64,000 bases of DNA from an uncultured Phycisphaerales bacterium. GTDB lineage: Bacteria; Planctomycetota; Phycisphaerae; WQYP01. This document shows, in pieces, positions 8,512-17,226 of this stretch. The notes under the pieces are model-generated. The model made no database searches. It saw only the letters and a list, made by a program, of their open reading frames with translations, and had not been told where the DNA came from. Every line of letters begins with the position of its first letter. Position 1 is the first letter of the stretch. The position numbers and the translations under genes are program-made. The stretch lies in NCBI GenBank assembly GCA_903868035.1, contig CAIPTQ010000140.1:1-64000 (forward strand), read 5' to 3'.

Positions 8512-8542
8512 ATCCTAAGCCCTCCCCCAACGGGAGGGTCAA
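8512..8542 (-). promoter_or_regulatory. MerR-type promoter with 19-bp spacer and palindromic operator
   Basis: Read on the minus strand, TTGACC (-35) is followed by a 19-base spacer and then TAGGAT (-10), pointing at the merR gene 38 bases downstream. Lying over the spacer is the dyad CCCTCCC-N5-GGGAGGG. A 19-bp spacer instead of 17 with a centred palindrome is the hallmark of promoters that MerR proteins untwist to activate. Confidence 0.75.
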
Positions 8543-8660
8543 GCGGAAAAATACCAAAATGCGCGGAATTTCCGCGGGCCGGCCACCCGCGTCATCAAGC
8601 CCGGGGATTGATCCCTGGGCCTATGTGTACCTCACGCCACCTGCTGTAATTTGATTCAAC

Positions 8661-9080
8661 TCAAACCCGCGCCGGCACATCATCCGCCACTTCCGCCGCC
8701 GTCACCGGCACCTCCGGCGCCAGGTTCCGCTCCGCGATCTCCACCGACCGCCTCCGCTTGGGATGCCGCCACGGCAGGCTCGCCAAAATCAGCCGCGCCT
8801 TCCCGCACGGCGTCTGCCGGCACAAGGCCCGGTAGTCCTCGGGTATCCGCCCCCCGTTTTCATCCTTTACCCGCAATAGTTTCTGATACTTCACGACCTT
8901 CCCCTTCCACATCGCCACTATCCGTTGCAAAGTCGTCTGGCTGTGGTCCTTCTGCCGGAACGCCCGCACCGTGTGGTAAAACAAGTCCGAGGGCAGCGCG
9001 AAGTTGATGATGAGCTTCTCGATGAAGAAGACCCGGTACTCCGTGTGGGGCTCGCGCGACATGGGCTGGTAACTGGACAT
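8661..9080 (-). CDS. Uncharacterised 139-residue protein
   Basis: I do not recognise this family. From MSSYQPMSREP it reads as a compact, basic soluble protein with a helical core (EYRVFFIEKLIINFALPSDLF), a Lys-rich middle (MWKGKVVKYQKLLRVKDENG) and KRRRS near the end. A further in-frame Met at 9062 is an alternative start. The frame stays open upstream, but there it is Pro/Ala-rich and antisense to the response regulator gene, so I exclude it. It is divergent from the receiver-domain gene with about 100 bases between them. No signal peptide or membrane segment is seen. Confidence 0.5.
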   Translation of the reverse strand: MSSYQPMSREPHTEYRVFFIEKLIINFALPSDLFYHTVRAFRQKDHSQTTLQRIVAMWKGKVVKYQKLLRVKDENGGRIPEDYRALCRQTPCGKARLILASLPWRHPKRRRSVEIAERNLAPEVPVTAAEVADDVPARV

Positions 9081-9184
9081 GCAAGGAAAGTAAGAAAACC
9101 GGGCGTCCGGGTCAAGTGCGTCGGGTTGCCAAAGAGGGGTCCGCTGCATATAAATATGGTTTCTTTTTTGGAAAGAACCCAACA

Positions 9185-9655
9185 ATGGCCGACCTGAAAG
9201 ACAAAACGATTCTGATTGTGGACGATGATCCGGATGTTGTAACTGCAATAACGATGGCACTTTCCGATCAGGGGGCGAAGGTGTTTCAGGCGGTGGACGG
9301 GGCGCAGGCGGTGGAGATTTGCGAGCAGGAGCAGCCGGACCTGGTGGTGCTGGACATGATGCTGCCGAAGCGTTCGGGGTTTTTGGTGCTGGAGCGCATA
9401 AAGGCCCGCCGGCCAAAGGGTTGCAAGCCGCGGGTGATCATGATTACGGGGAATTTGGGGACGCGGCACAAGACGTATGCGGAGACTTTGGGGGTGGATG
9501 ACTATATAAACAAGCCATTTCGGATGGACCGGCTGCTGGCGAGCATAGAAAAGGCGCTGAGCACACCCTGCGCCCCCTCCCCCGCATCCTCCCCCGCTTC
9601 CCCCCCCGCCGCGCCCGACGCCGCGCCCCCTCCCGCGCCTCCGGGGAACGCTTAA
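9185..9655 (+). CDS. Stand-alone response regulator receiver protein
   Basis: A 156-residue protein made of one CheY-like receiver domain (residues 6-125) and an Ala/Pro-rich tail. The conserved positions are all present: acidic cluster DDD13-15, phosphoacceptor Asp57 in LVVLDMML, Thr88 in MITG and Lys110 in INKPF. It has no DNA-binding or enzymatic output domain, so it must act by protein-protein contact. No histidine kinase is adjacent. It sits 203 bases upstream of the type VI-like locus on the same strand. A separate promoter for that locus lies between them, so any functional tie is speculative. Confidence 0.93.
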   Translation: MADLKDKTILIVDDDPDVVTAITMALSDQGAKVFQAVDGAQAVEICEQEQPDLVVLDMMLPKRSGFLVLERIKARRPKGCKPRVIMITGNLGTRHKTYAETLGVDDYINKPFRMDRLLASIEKALSTPCAPSPASSPASPPAAPDAAPPPAPPGNA

Positions 9656-9746
9656 ATCCCATTATAAACACGTAAAATTTAAGGTTAAAGCGCCTTCATT
9701 TAACAAAAAAAAGGCATTTCGCGTTATTTTTCGCCACCCGCCGTCT

Positions 9747-9775
9747 TTGACGCTAGCATCATCTGGCCGTACACT
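9747..9775 (+). promoter_or_regulatory. Sigma-70-like promoter for the type VI-like locus
   Basis: TTGACG and TACACT are separated by exactly 17 bases and lie 84 bases before the first start codon of the eight-gene run. The AT-rich stretch 9660-9735 upstream may help melting. No hairpin-plus-T terminator was found between the receiver gene and this promoter. Confidence 0.55.
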
Positions 9776-9858
9776 TTTACCCACGTGGGAAACATTCGCG
9801 AACGACGAGCGCTCCGGGTATTTTCCGCGACAGCGGTTCATCCGTTGAGAGGAGCCAG

Positions 9859-11892
9859 ATGCCCCCGGCTGACCCCATACTTTCGGCACCCGCGGCACTG
9901 CCGCCGGGGTATATTCCAGTGGCGTTGCTGCCGGACCAGGCGGGCGCGCCGCTGCGGCTGTGTTTGATCGTGCGCAAGGAAGCCGATCCGGTGGCGGGGT
10001 ACTTTGTGATTTTGCGGACGCTGCTGGACGCGGTGGTGTATCTGGGGTGCATCACGGATGCCGGGGGCAGGCTGCACGGGTACATCGAAATCTGGGTGCA
10101 ATCGGCAAACGGTTTGGCGGACTCGCCGGCGGCGGCGCGGGAGGCGCTGTCGAACCGGGCGCTGGACGACCGGTGGGCGAAGCTGTTCAAGGCGTATGAC
10201 GCACTCGACGAGCAGCCGGCGTGCTGCGGCGGCGGGGGGAGCGTGCTGTATCGCACGGGGTTTGAAACGACGCATCCGGCGCCGCTGTTTTACGACACGG
10301 AAAAGCGCGAACTGTTCCATCCCATCGACGCGTTTTCGGGGATCCCGTGGAAGTTATGCACGGATGACGCGCTGCTGACGTCCAAGGGGCTGCCGGCGTA
10401 TGCGGCGTCGCTGCACCGGTATTTGATTGCCGACGTGAAGGCGCCGCTGATTCCGATCACCCCCGAGGCGCCGCTGGGCACGAACACGGCCTCGATGATG
10501 GAGATCACGGGGCCGACGGAAGCGATGCGGCAGTTCAACCCGGGCGGGTTGCTGCTGCTCCGCCGGTACGCGCCGGCGGCGCTGGAGGCGTTGTTCGATC
10601 TACTGTCGGGCGGGACGTGGGAGGGGATACTGGCGGGCCGCACGGCGGTCCACCTGAACCGTTTGAACGAGGCGGTGGAAGAGAAGGGCGGATCGTCGGC
10701 GGACATGGCCGACGGGCGGCTGTTTCTGGGCAAGCACGGCAAATGGGGGCGGCTGATCGAGACGTTCCACCTGAAGCTGCGGCTGCTGGCGGACGCCCTG
10801 AATGAAGTGCGCATCCTGACGACGGCGACGCAGCGGCCGCTGCTGAACCTGACGGCGCAGAGTTTCCAGGTGGACATCGGGACGGGGGCGCGGGCGTATG
10901 CGCTGCCGTTTTTATGGACGGCCGCGGCGCGGCTGGTCGATCCGGGGGACGCGGTGACGCTGAAACCGGGCGGGGCGGAGGCGGGGGACGTGCAGTATTT
11001 TCTACGCGGGTTGGCGGCCCCGGGGAACGTGTACCAGCCGGAGTCGGTGTCGAAGCCGGCATCGGGGCGGGGCACGCTGCGGATACGCAAGTCGATGGCG
11101 GAGAGCGCGGGGCTGATCCTAGAAGGGACGTTCACCTCGCAGGACCGTTTGGGGGCGGGGGGCGGGGGCGAGCCGACGAAGAACGATTTGATCTGGCTGC
11201 GGGTGCCGGTGGGTTCGCAGCGGATTGATTTATTTGGGCATGTGGAAAAGGAGCCGGCGCTGGCGGCGGGGGAATGGCGTTTCCGCTCGGAGCGGCAGCG
11301 CATGGCGGAGGGGGTGATCGCACAGGTGAAGGCGGCGGAGGGGGTGCCGATACCCGAGACGCTGTTTGACATTATTCCGCTGCTGTCGTCGCCGTGCGAC
11401 ATGTATTCGCTGGCGATCTTGGCGACGCGGGCGCTGCTGGTGAGCGCGGACAACACGCTGGCGATCGCCACGGACGAGCTGATATCGCTGGCGCGGCAGG
11501 TGGCGCTGCAGTATCAGGCGAACGCCCCGTTGGGGGAGCGGATACGGGCGGTGTTCCAGGCGGACCCGCGGTGGCTGAATTCGCTGGGTCCGCACCGGTT
11601 GGCGCGCGAGACACTGACGCCGCAGGAGGCGTTTGATCTGGTGCCGGCGAATTTGTGGTTTGACACCTTGGGGTTGCTGGTGCGGATGCTGCCGGCGATC
11701 GGGCCGGACTCGATTTGCCGGGATTATGGGGATGCGCCGCGCGGGGGCTTACACAAAATTTATGAACCGGCGATGAATCATTTGGATACGCTATTGGTGC
11801 GCACGCGGTCGCTGATCGTGATAGACTGGCGGTTCAACCGGGAAATCCACGGGGTTTTGCGGCGGTTTTCGGCCGCGGGACCCAAGAAATAA
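9859..11892 (+). CDS. Uncharacterised 677-residue protein heading the type VI-like locus
   Basis: I do not recognise this protein. It is soluble in appearance, with no signal peptide or membrane helix. It begins with a beta-rich region containing an RGS-free GYFVILRTLLDAVVYLGCITDAGG segment, with a CCGGGGS turn at about residues 122-128. The C-terminal half is mostly helical. A GAGAGGAG ribosome-binding site precedes the ATG. It is the first gene of an operon that continues with a lipoprotein, a pseudokinase/FGE protein and TssK, TssL and TssM. By position it could be a cytoplasmic scaffold or baseplate-like part. I see no similarity to TssA, TssF, TssG, sheath or ClpV, but distant homology cannot be excluded by eye. 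Confidence 0.6.
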   Translation: MPPADPILSAPAALPPGYIPVALLPDQAGAPLRLCLIVRKEADPVAGYFVILRTLLDAVVYLGCITDAGGRLHGYIEIWVQSANGLADSPAAAREALSNRALDDRWAKLFKAYDALDEQPACCGGGGSVLYRTGFETTHPAPLFYDTEKRELFHPIDAFSGIPWKLCTDDALLTSKGLPAYAASLHRYLIADVKAPLIPITPEAPLGTNTASMMEITGPTEAMRQFNPGGLLLLRRYAPAALEALFDLLSGGTWEGILAGRTAVHLNRLNEAVEEKGGSSADMADGRLFLGKHGKWGRLIETFHLKLRLLADALNEVRILTTATQRPLLNLTAQSFQVDIGTGARAYALPFLWTAAARLVDPGDAVTLKPGGAEAGDVQYFLRGLAAPGNVYQPESVSKPASGRGTLRIRKSMAESAGLILEGTFTSQDRLGAGGGGEPTKNDLIWLRVPVGSQRIDLFGHVEKEPALAAGEWRFRSERQRMAEGVIAQVKAAEGVPIPETLFDIIPLLSSPCDMYSLAILATRALLVSADNTLAIATDELISLARQVALQYQANAPLGERIRAVFQADPRWLNSLGPHRLARETLTPQEAFDLVPANLWFDTLGLLVRMLPAIGPDSICRDYGDAPRGGLHKIYEPAMNHLDTLLVRTRSLIVIDWRFNREIHGVLRRFSAAGPKK

Positions 11893-11920
11893 TTGACGAG
11901 TTCCCGAAAAGGAGATTTTC

Positions 11921-12472
11921 ATGACCCGTAAATTGTGTTCCTTCCTGGCGTTGGCGCTGTTCGTGCTGCTGGGCGTAGGCTGCTGTCCGAAGATGACGCA
12001 GTTGGACATCAGCATTGACGCGGATGAAGCTTTCCGCAAGGCGTACCCCAACAAGCAGATCACGGTGGACCTGGTGGCCGCGGTTGGCCCCAGCGAGCAG
12101 GAGCGCTTGAAAACCTACTCGATGACCAAATACTGGCAAGCCGGCGACACGATGCGCAAGAGCCTCAAGACGGTATCGCTCACCATCGATACGGCCAAGA
12201 AAGAACCGCTGAAGATCGCGGCGAGCGATCCGATCTGGGCCGAGTGGCAGGCACGCTCCAACAACGATACGGCGCCGCAAATTTTTGTGCTGGTGCAACT
12301 GCCCGGGGCGTGGGACATCTCAATGGATCGCGACGGCCCCGCCGACAAGCGGCGGCAGATACTGTCCACCAACAAGTGCGATTGGGTCAAGATCGACAAG
12401 ACGCTGCCGATGATCGAACTTACGATCAATCCCGACCGCCTCATCACCGTGACGCCGATGAGGCCCGAGTAA
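11921..12472 (+). CDS. Lipoprotein, candidate TssJ-like outer-membrane anchor
   Basis: A 183-residue lipoprotein. The signal peptide is followed by the lipobox LLGVGCC, giving a lipidated Cys at about residue 21. The mature part is predicted beta-rich and contains ITVDLVAAVG and the segment YSMTKYWQAGD, which resembles the loop region of TssJ, the lipoprotein that binds the periplasmic part of TssM. Sequence similarity is weak, so the TssJ assignment rests mainly on its place with TssK, TssL and TssM. A strong AAGGAG lies just before the ATG. Length is typical for TssJ (about 150-190). An unrelated lipoprotein remains possible. Confidence 0.5.
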   Translation: MTRKLCSFLALALFVLLGVGCCPKMTQLDISIDADEAFRKAYPNKQITVDLVAAVGPSEQERLKTYSMTKYWQAGDTMRKSLKTVSLTIDTAKKEPLKIAASDPIWAEWQARSNNDTAPQIFVLVQLPGAWDISMDRDGPADKRRQILSTNKCDWVKIDKTLPMIELTINPDRLITVTPMRPE

Positions 12473-12520
12473 GCGCGGGGCGGGCACACCCGGCGGCGAT
12501 GAAGTTCCAGAGGGAAACCC

Positions 12521-15500
12521 ATGCCCACGTTTGGCCAGTATGAAACGGCGCAGCGCCTGTTTTTGTCGGGCGTGGGGGGCATCTACGCGCTGAAGAGCGA
12601 TGACAAGAAGATCATCAAGGTGCTGCACCCGCCGGTGGGAATCTGGTCGGACGAGCGGATCCAGGAAGAGATCGAGGGTTTCCGGGAGCGGGCGAAGATC
12701 CAGAAGAACGCGGCCAAGGCGTCGCGGAACTGGGCGCCGGTACACGATGCGGCGGCGATCCGGGCGGCGGCGGGGACGGGGGAATCGACGGGGGGCGAGG
12801 CGCTGGCGAGCCAGGCGGAAGGGGGGGAGCGGCCGGTGGCGGACGGGGCGTACGCGGTGATGGACCGGTACGAGCGGTCGGTGCAGTCGCTGCTGGACGG
12901 GCGGGTGAACGTGCAGAACGCGGATCTGCGGGCGCTGTTCACGGGGATTATCCAGGGGCTGCTGGACCTGCGGCAGACGGCATCGCGGCCGCACGGGGCG
13001 CTGAAGGCCTCCAACATTCTGCTGGCCAACGCGACGGACCTGGCGTCGGCGACGGTACACTTGAGCGATCCGGCGCCGGCGGGGGCGCTGACGCCGGCGA
13101 GCGACACGAGGGATCTGAACCAGTTGGCGCGGATTCTGTATCACCTGGTACACCGCCGGGCGTACGATGACGGGACGATCGGGCGGAACAAGGACTGGGA
13201 CGCCCTGGGCCCCAACGGGGAGAACTGGCGGAAGCTGTGCGGGGCGCTGATGGATGGGGCGGCGCACCAGGAGGAGTGCAAGTTTGAGAACATTTTGGCG
13301 CAACTGCCGACGTGGACGGCCAAGCCCAAGAAGAGCAAGAAGCCGCTGCTGTACGCGGTGGCGGCGCTGCTGCTGGTCGCCGGGGGGATTGTGGGTTTTA
13401 TCGAGTATAGGCGCACGCATAAGACCTCGACGCCGGAGGAATGGCAGTACGAAGCGCTGGCCTATTATTCCTGGTTCAAGGACTTCAACAAGGATTTAAC
13501 CAGCGACGCAGGCGTCAAGTTCCGCGAAGCCAATCCCGAGATCAGCAAAATCTTTGTCCGGGCCGATTTCGACAAATATGACCCGGTGAGGATTTCCAAC
13601 TACTACACCTCCCCCCCCCCGGGGGGTTGGGATGAGAAGGATCCCAACGCCTGGAAGGCACTGATCACCAACCCGCCGGCAACCGTCACCAAGACCGACA
13701 ATCCCAAGAAAGGGAAGCTGCTCGTACAAGGCGTCGAAGACGCCCTGGCCCACTGGACCGTCCGCCAAAAGCTGCTGGATGCCGCCACGCGGTATAAGGA
13801 ATTAAGCTGGACGAAACCCACGGAGGAGTTGCAGGCGGTGTACAGCGCGGGCAGCGTGCCGGCGCTGTATGCGGAGGAGCCCGACCCGGGCATACGGTTT
13901 GATCGGGTCAATGAGGACAAAACGAAGCGCCCGAAAACCATATACCAGAGCCTCGTGCAAGCGACCGAGGCGTACAAATTGGTCACCCTGGTATCCGGCT
14001 ACGACGAGGAAAAGGATGGGAAAACAAATCACATCGATGGGATCCTAGAGCGCATCACTAAACTGCCCACCCACGATGTGCCGCTGCTGGGGGATGGGCA
14101 AGCGTTCAAATCCGCCAAGGCGTTCGCGGAGCAGGCGCTGGCGAACCCCCCGGGCAATCCGGGCGAGGCATTGAATAACGTGAAGGCGCTGGCGGCCGCG
14201 CTGCAGAAATTTGAGGCCGAGGCGGTGGAGCCGCTGAAGAAGGCGTTGGCCACGCCGGATGTGGATTTTGCGGAACTCAAAAAGGATCCCACGGCAGGCC
14301 CGAACCCGGCCGCAACGATTGCCCATTATCAGGCACTGGCGAGCGCGATACCGGGATATGTGACGCTCAAGACCGATACGCGGACGCCCAAGGCATGGAC
14401 CGACCGGCTGGCCAACAAGAAAATAGACATCAACACCATTACCGCGCCGCCCAACGACGCCCAACTCGAGGCCATCAACAAGCGGTATGGGGAACTGGAT
14501 AAGAATATCGCGGAAATCGCGGGCTTGCCGTTGCTCGTGAAATCCAACATGGGGGAGAGAATCAGCGGCATCACCAGCGCGTTCGACGCGCTGGAGAAAG
14601 CCATTAACGAGCATCCCGGCTTCATGACCAAGGAAAAGTTCGCCCAAATCGTTGCCGATCAGGAAATCTATATCACGCCCCCCAACAAACTCCCGGACCC
14701 GATCAATGGTGCCGCCAACCCGGTGCAGGAGAGATGGAAACTCGCCCAAGGCGCCCTGATCAAGACGGTGAAAGGCCGCACGCTCGAAGAGTTCCGCACG
14801 ACCCATATTGAGGATGAAAAGAAGTTCCGGGAGGTGCTGCAATTCTACGCGGACGCCGGCCAGGCGTTGCCCGACAAGGACTCCAACCGCGGCGAATTGC
14901 TCGCCTTGTCCAATGATCCCAAGCTCACCAAGTGGGCCGACGACACGCGCGACAGCGTTTTGACGTATCTGCTGACCAAAGCCGTGCCGCAGCCAGAAGA
15001 TCCGTCGCAGATCGACTATCAGAAGCTGCTGGCGGAGGGTTCCGCTTACAGGATTCTCCGCACGGCGGCGCTGACGCAATATCAAAGCGTCTGCAAGATA
15101 TCGCTGGCCTTTTTGAAAGACCACGCGGCCCTGGCCAAATGCCTGGATCAACTCTATCTGCTACCGGACGAGGCCGAGCCGTCCTCCGGCAAAAAATGGC
15201 GCGACCTGCAACAAGCACTGCAAAAGAACCCCTTTCTCGCCGACGCCACGATACCCGTCGACATCATGAAAACACTGACGGGCACCTACAGGAATTCCCT
15301 ATTAACCGCCGAAAACCTCAAGACCATCCAGCGTGCCGCGGACTTGTTGGCGCTGGACAAGGAGACGGACTACAGCGCGCTATTGAAGCAGGCGCAGGCC
15401 CCGGTCCCGGAACTGGCCCTGGCGGCGTGGCGGAAGCTGGGCGACGCGGCGATCAGCGAGGACACGGCGTATCTGAAGGATGAAGATGATGCCGAGAACA

Positions 15501-17128
15501 AGCTCAACGCGCATGTGGCGGCGCTGAAGGCGCTCAACGCCAAACAGGCCGACGCGCTGGCCGGGGAGATCAAGGGCCAGCGTCCGAAGCGCTGGGAACG
15601 TTGGGCGGCCAAGGCCACGACCGCCAAGAACCTAGAGTTGGCCGTGAAGCAGGCCGCTAATTTCGGCGTGACGATCACCAAAGACAAACCCGAGATGTTT
15701 TATTACCAGGCGCTGCTCGCGTTGCGGGACTTCTCCCAGCCATCACCCCCGACCCCGGCGCCCACGGAGGAGGCGCTTAAGGGTGCGGCGCAGGACGGGC
15801 CGGCGTACAAATTCATCAATGCCGTCAAAGATCTGCCGCTGGGCACGCCCCCGAACACCGACATGCAGAAGCTGCTGACGGACATGGGGGAATCGCTCAA
15901 GCCCCTGCAGGGTTCGTTTGCCGAGAAGCAGGGGCCGGAGCTGGCGGGGTGGGGCATGACCTTCACGCCCGACTTTCAGAAGCGGACGTTCAGTTCCAAG
16001 GATCCCAAGTTTGCGAAATACCCCCTGGACTTTCAAATGATGACCGTAAACAGGAAGATCATCTATCTCTGCACGACGGAGATGTCCGTCGGGCTGTTTA
16101 ACGCGAGCATGAACGCGTATAGCGGCAAACTCCCCGATGGCACACTGGTCGTCGACAATAAAAATCATCCCGCCCCCAACGACCATTGGTTTAAGCCGGT
16201 GAGTCGGGCATTAGACTCCTGGGAGGGCGTACGCTCCTGGTATCTGAACAACACGGGCGTGTTTAATGTGAATCAGGACTGGACAATCGCCCTGGACGCC
16301 GCGGCGTCGGCAGACAAATACCCCACCAACGCCACCACACCCAAGGGGCCTTCCGAGGGCGATCCCCCCATGCAAAGGCTCTCGCCGTGGGCGGCGGCGT
16401 ATGCCGCCCAATTATTGGGATGCCGGCTGCCCACCTCGGAGGAATGGCAAGCCGCGTACAGACAATTTGAAGGCCAGGCGGGCATGCCCACGGATGTGTG
16501 GAATCTGCGGGGCGAGGGGGCGGGGGCCTCGTGGGGCACGCAGCAGCGCCATGCCCTGGCGAATAAATTTATTCCGTTTCCGGATGATGGCATTTTTCTT
16601 AGTGGGAACGTGAAGACGGGCCCCAACGCCCAACCCTGGACCGCCGGCGACCTGGCCAAGCTGGCCGCCAAAGACAATATTGTGGCGGCGCGGATCACGC
16701 CCGACCCGTCGGCGAACACGCCGTACAAGAACAACACGCTCTGGTTCATGCCGGTGGACAAGGAGAACCCCAACAACGCGAAAATCGTCATGCATCACCT
16801 GGTGGGCAACGTGGCCGAGTACGTCTATGACGGGGACAAGGCTGATGAGGTCATCAAAGGGGACAAAAAGCCCGACCCGAAGGCGATCAACGATATGCAG
16901 CCGGGCAGTTTTTTCGTCATTGGGGGCTCAGCGCTCTCGCCGCCGGAGATGGCGTTCAACGAAAAGCTGGCGATCCCCAATGATGGCCGCGTGAAAACCG
17001 GCTACAGCGACGTGGGGTTCCGCCTGGCGTACACCGCGCCGCGGCTGACGATCGTGCAGGTGCTGCAAAACGCGTTCAAGGACGGCAAACTCCCCGGCCC
17101 CAGAGGCGCCGGGGCCAAAGTGCCGTAG
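12521..17128 (+). CDS. Pseudokinase / transmembrane / degenerate FGE-fold fusion protein
   Basis: A 1535-residue protein with three parts. Residues 1 to about 260 resemble a Ser/Thr kinase: IIKVLHPP around Lys33, RPHGALKASNILL at 157-168 in place of HRDLKxxN, and LSDPAP in place of DFG. The catalytic Asp is lost, so it is a pseudokinase. One membrane helix lies at about 275-295 after a Lys-rich stop. The long middle is helical and acidic. The last 350 residues have the sulfatase-modifying (FGE/SUMF1) fold: RLPTSEEWQAAY, LVGNVAEYVYDG, FFVIGGSAL and SDVGFRLAY. The two active-site cysteines of true FGE are missing, so it is probably a binding module. Kinase (PpkA-like) and FGE-domain proteins are known accessory genes of type VI clusters, which supports a signalling or assembly role here. 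Confidence 0.7.
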   Translation: MPTFGQYETAQRLFLSGVGGIYALKSDDKKIIKVLHPPVGIWSDERIQEEIEGFRERAKIQKNAAKASRNWAPVHDAAAIRAAAGTGESTGGEALASQAEGGERPVADGAYAVMDRYERSVQSLLDGRVNVQNADLRALFTGIIQGLLDLRQTASRPHGALKASNILLANATDLASATVHLSDPAPAGALTPASDTRDLNQLARILYHLVHRRAYDDGTIGRNKDWDALGPNGENWRKLCGALMDGAAHQEECKFENILAQLPTWTAKPKKSKKPLLYAVAALLLVAGGIVGFIEYRRTHKTSTPEEWQYEALAYYSWFKDFNKDLTSDAGVKFREANPEISKIFVRADFDKYDPVRISNYYTSPPPGGWDEKDPNAWKALITNPPATVTKTDNPKKGKLLVQGVEDALAHWTVRQKLLDAATRYKELSWTKPTEELQAVYSAGSVPALYAEEPDPGIRFDRVNEDKTKRPKTIYQSLVQATEAYKLVTLVSGYDEEKDGKTNHIDGILERITKLPTHDVPLLGDGQAFKSAKAFAEQALANPPGNPGEALNNVKALAAALQKFEAEAVEPLKKALATPDVDFAELKKDPTAGPNPAATIAHYQALASAIPGYVTLKTDTRTPKAWTDRLANKKIDINTITAPPNDAQLEAINKRYGELDKNIAEIAGLPLLVKSNMGERISGITSAFDALEKAINEHPGFMTKEKFAQIVADQEIYITPPNKLPDPINGAANPVQERWKLAQGALIKTVKGRTLEEFRTTHIEDEKKFREVLQFYADAGQALPDKDSNRGELLALSNDPKLTKWADDTRDSVLTYLLTKAVPQPEDPSQIDYQKLLAEGSAYRILRTAALTQYQSVCKISLAFLKDHAALAKCLDQLYLLPDEAEPSSGKKWRDLQQALQKNPFLADATIPVDIMKTLTGTYRNSLLTAENLKTIQRAADLLALDKETDYSALLKQAQAPVPELALAAWRKLGDAAISEDTAYLKDEDDAENKLNAHVAALKALNAKQADALAGEIKGQRPKRWERWAAKATTAKNLELAVKQAANFGVTITKDKPEMFYYQALLALRDFSQPSPPTPAPTEEALKGAAQDGPAYKFINAVKDLPLGTPPNTDMQKLLTDMGESLKPLQGSFAEKQGPELAGWGMTFTPDFQKRTFSSKDPKFAKYPLDFQMMTVNRKIIYLCTTEMSVGLFNASMNAYSGKLPDGTLVVDNKNHPAPNDHWFKPVSRALDSWEGVRSWYLNNTGVFNVNQDWTIALDAAASADKYPTNATTPKGPSEGDPPMQRLSPWAAAYAAQLLGCRLPTSEEWQAAYRQFEGQAGMPTDVWNLRGEGAGASWGTQQRHALANKFIPFPDDGIFLSGNVKTGPNAQPWTAGDLAKLAAKDNIVAARITPDPSANTPYKNNTLWFMPVDKENPNNAKIVMHHLVGNVAEYVYDGDKADEVIKGDKKPDPKAINDMQPGSFFVIGGSALSPPEMAFNEKLAIPNDGRVKTGYSDVGFRLAYTAPRLTIVQVLQNAFKDGKLPGPRGAGAKVP

Positions 17129-17165
17129 CCAGGGCCGGGCCATGGACCACTAAATAACTTGCCAC

Positions 17166-17194
17166 TGGCCACGGGCCGATGGCACCCTTATAAT
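17166..17194 (+). promoter_or_regulatory. Possible internal promoter of the type VI-like locus
   Basis: TGGCCA and a perfect TATAAT are 17 bases apart, 33 bases upstream of the next gene. The -35 hexamer matches only four of six positions, so this is a weak candidate for separate expression of the TssK-TssL-TssM half. Confidence 0.35.
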
Positions 17195-17226
17195 TCGCCG
17201 TCGTCACATACGCCAAAGGGGTTACC

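Noticed and set aside
8518..8540. Hairpin CCCTCCC/GGGAGGG read as a transcription terminator
   Set aside because: No T run follows on either strand, and its position exactly within a 19-bp promoter spacer before merR fits an operator better.
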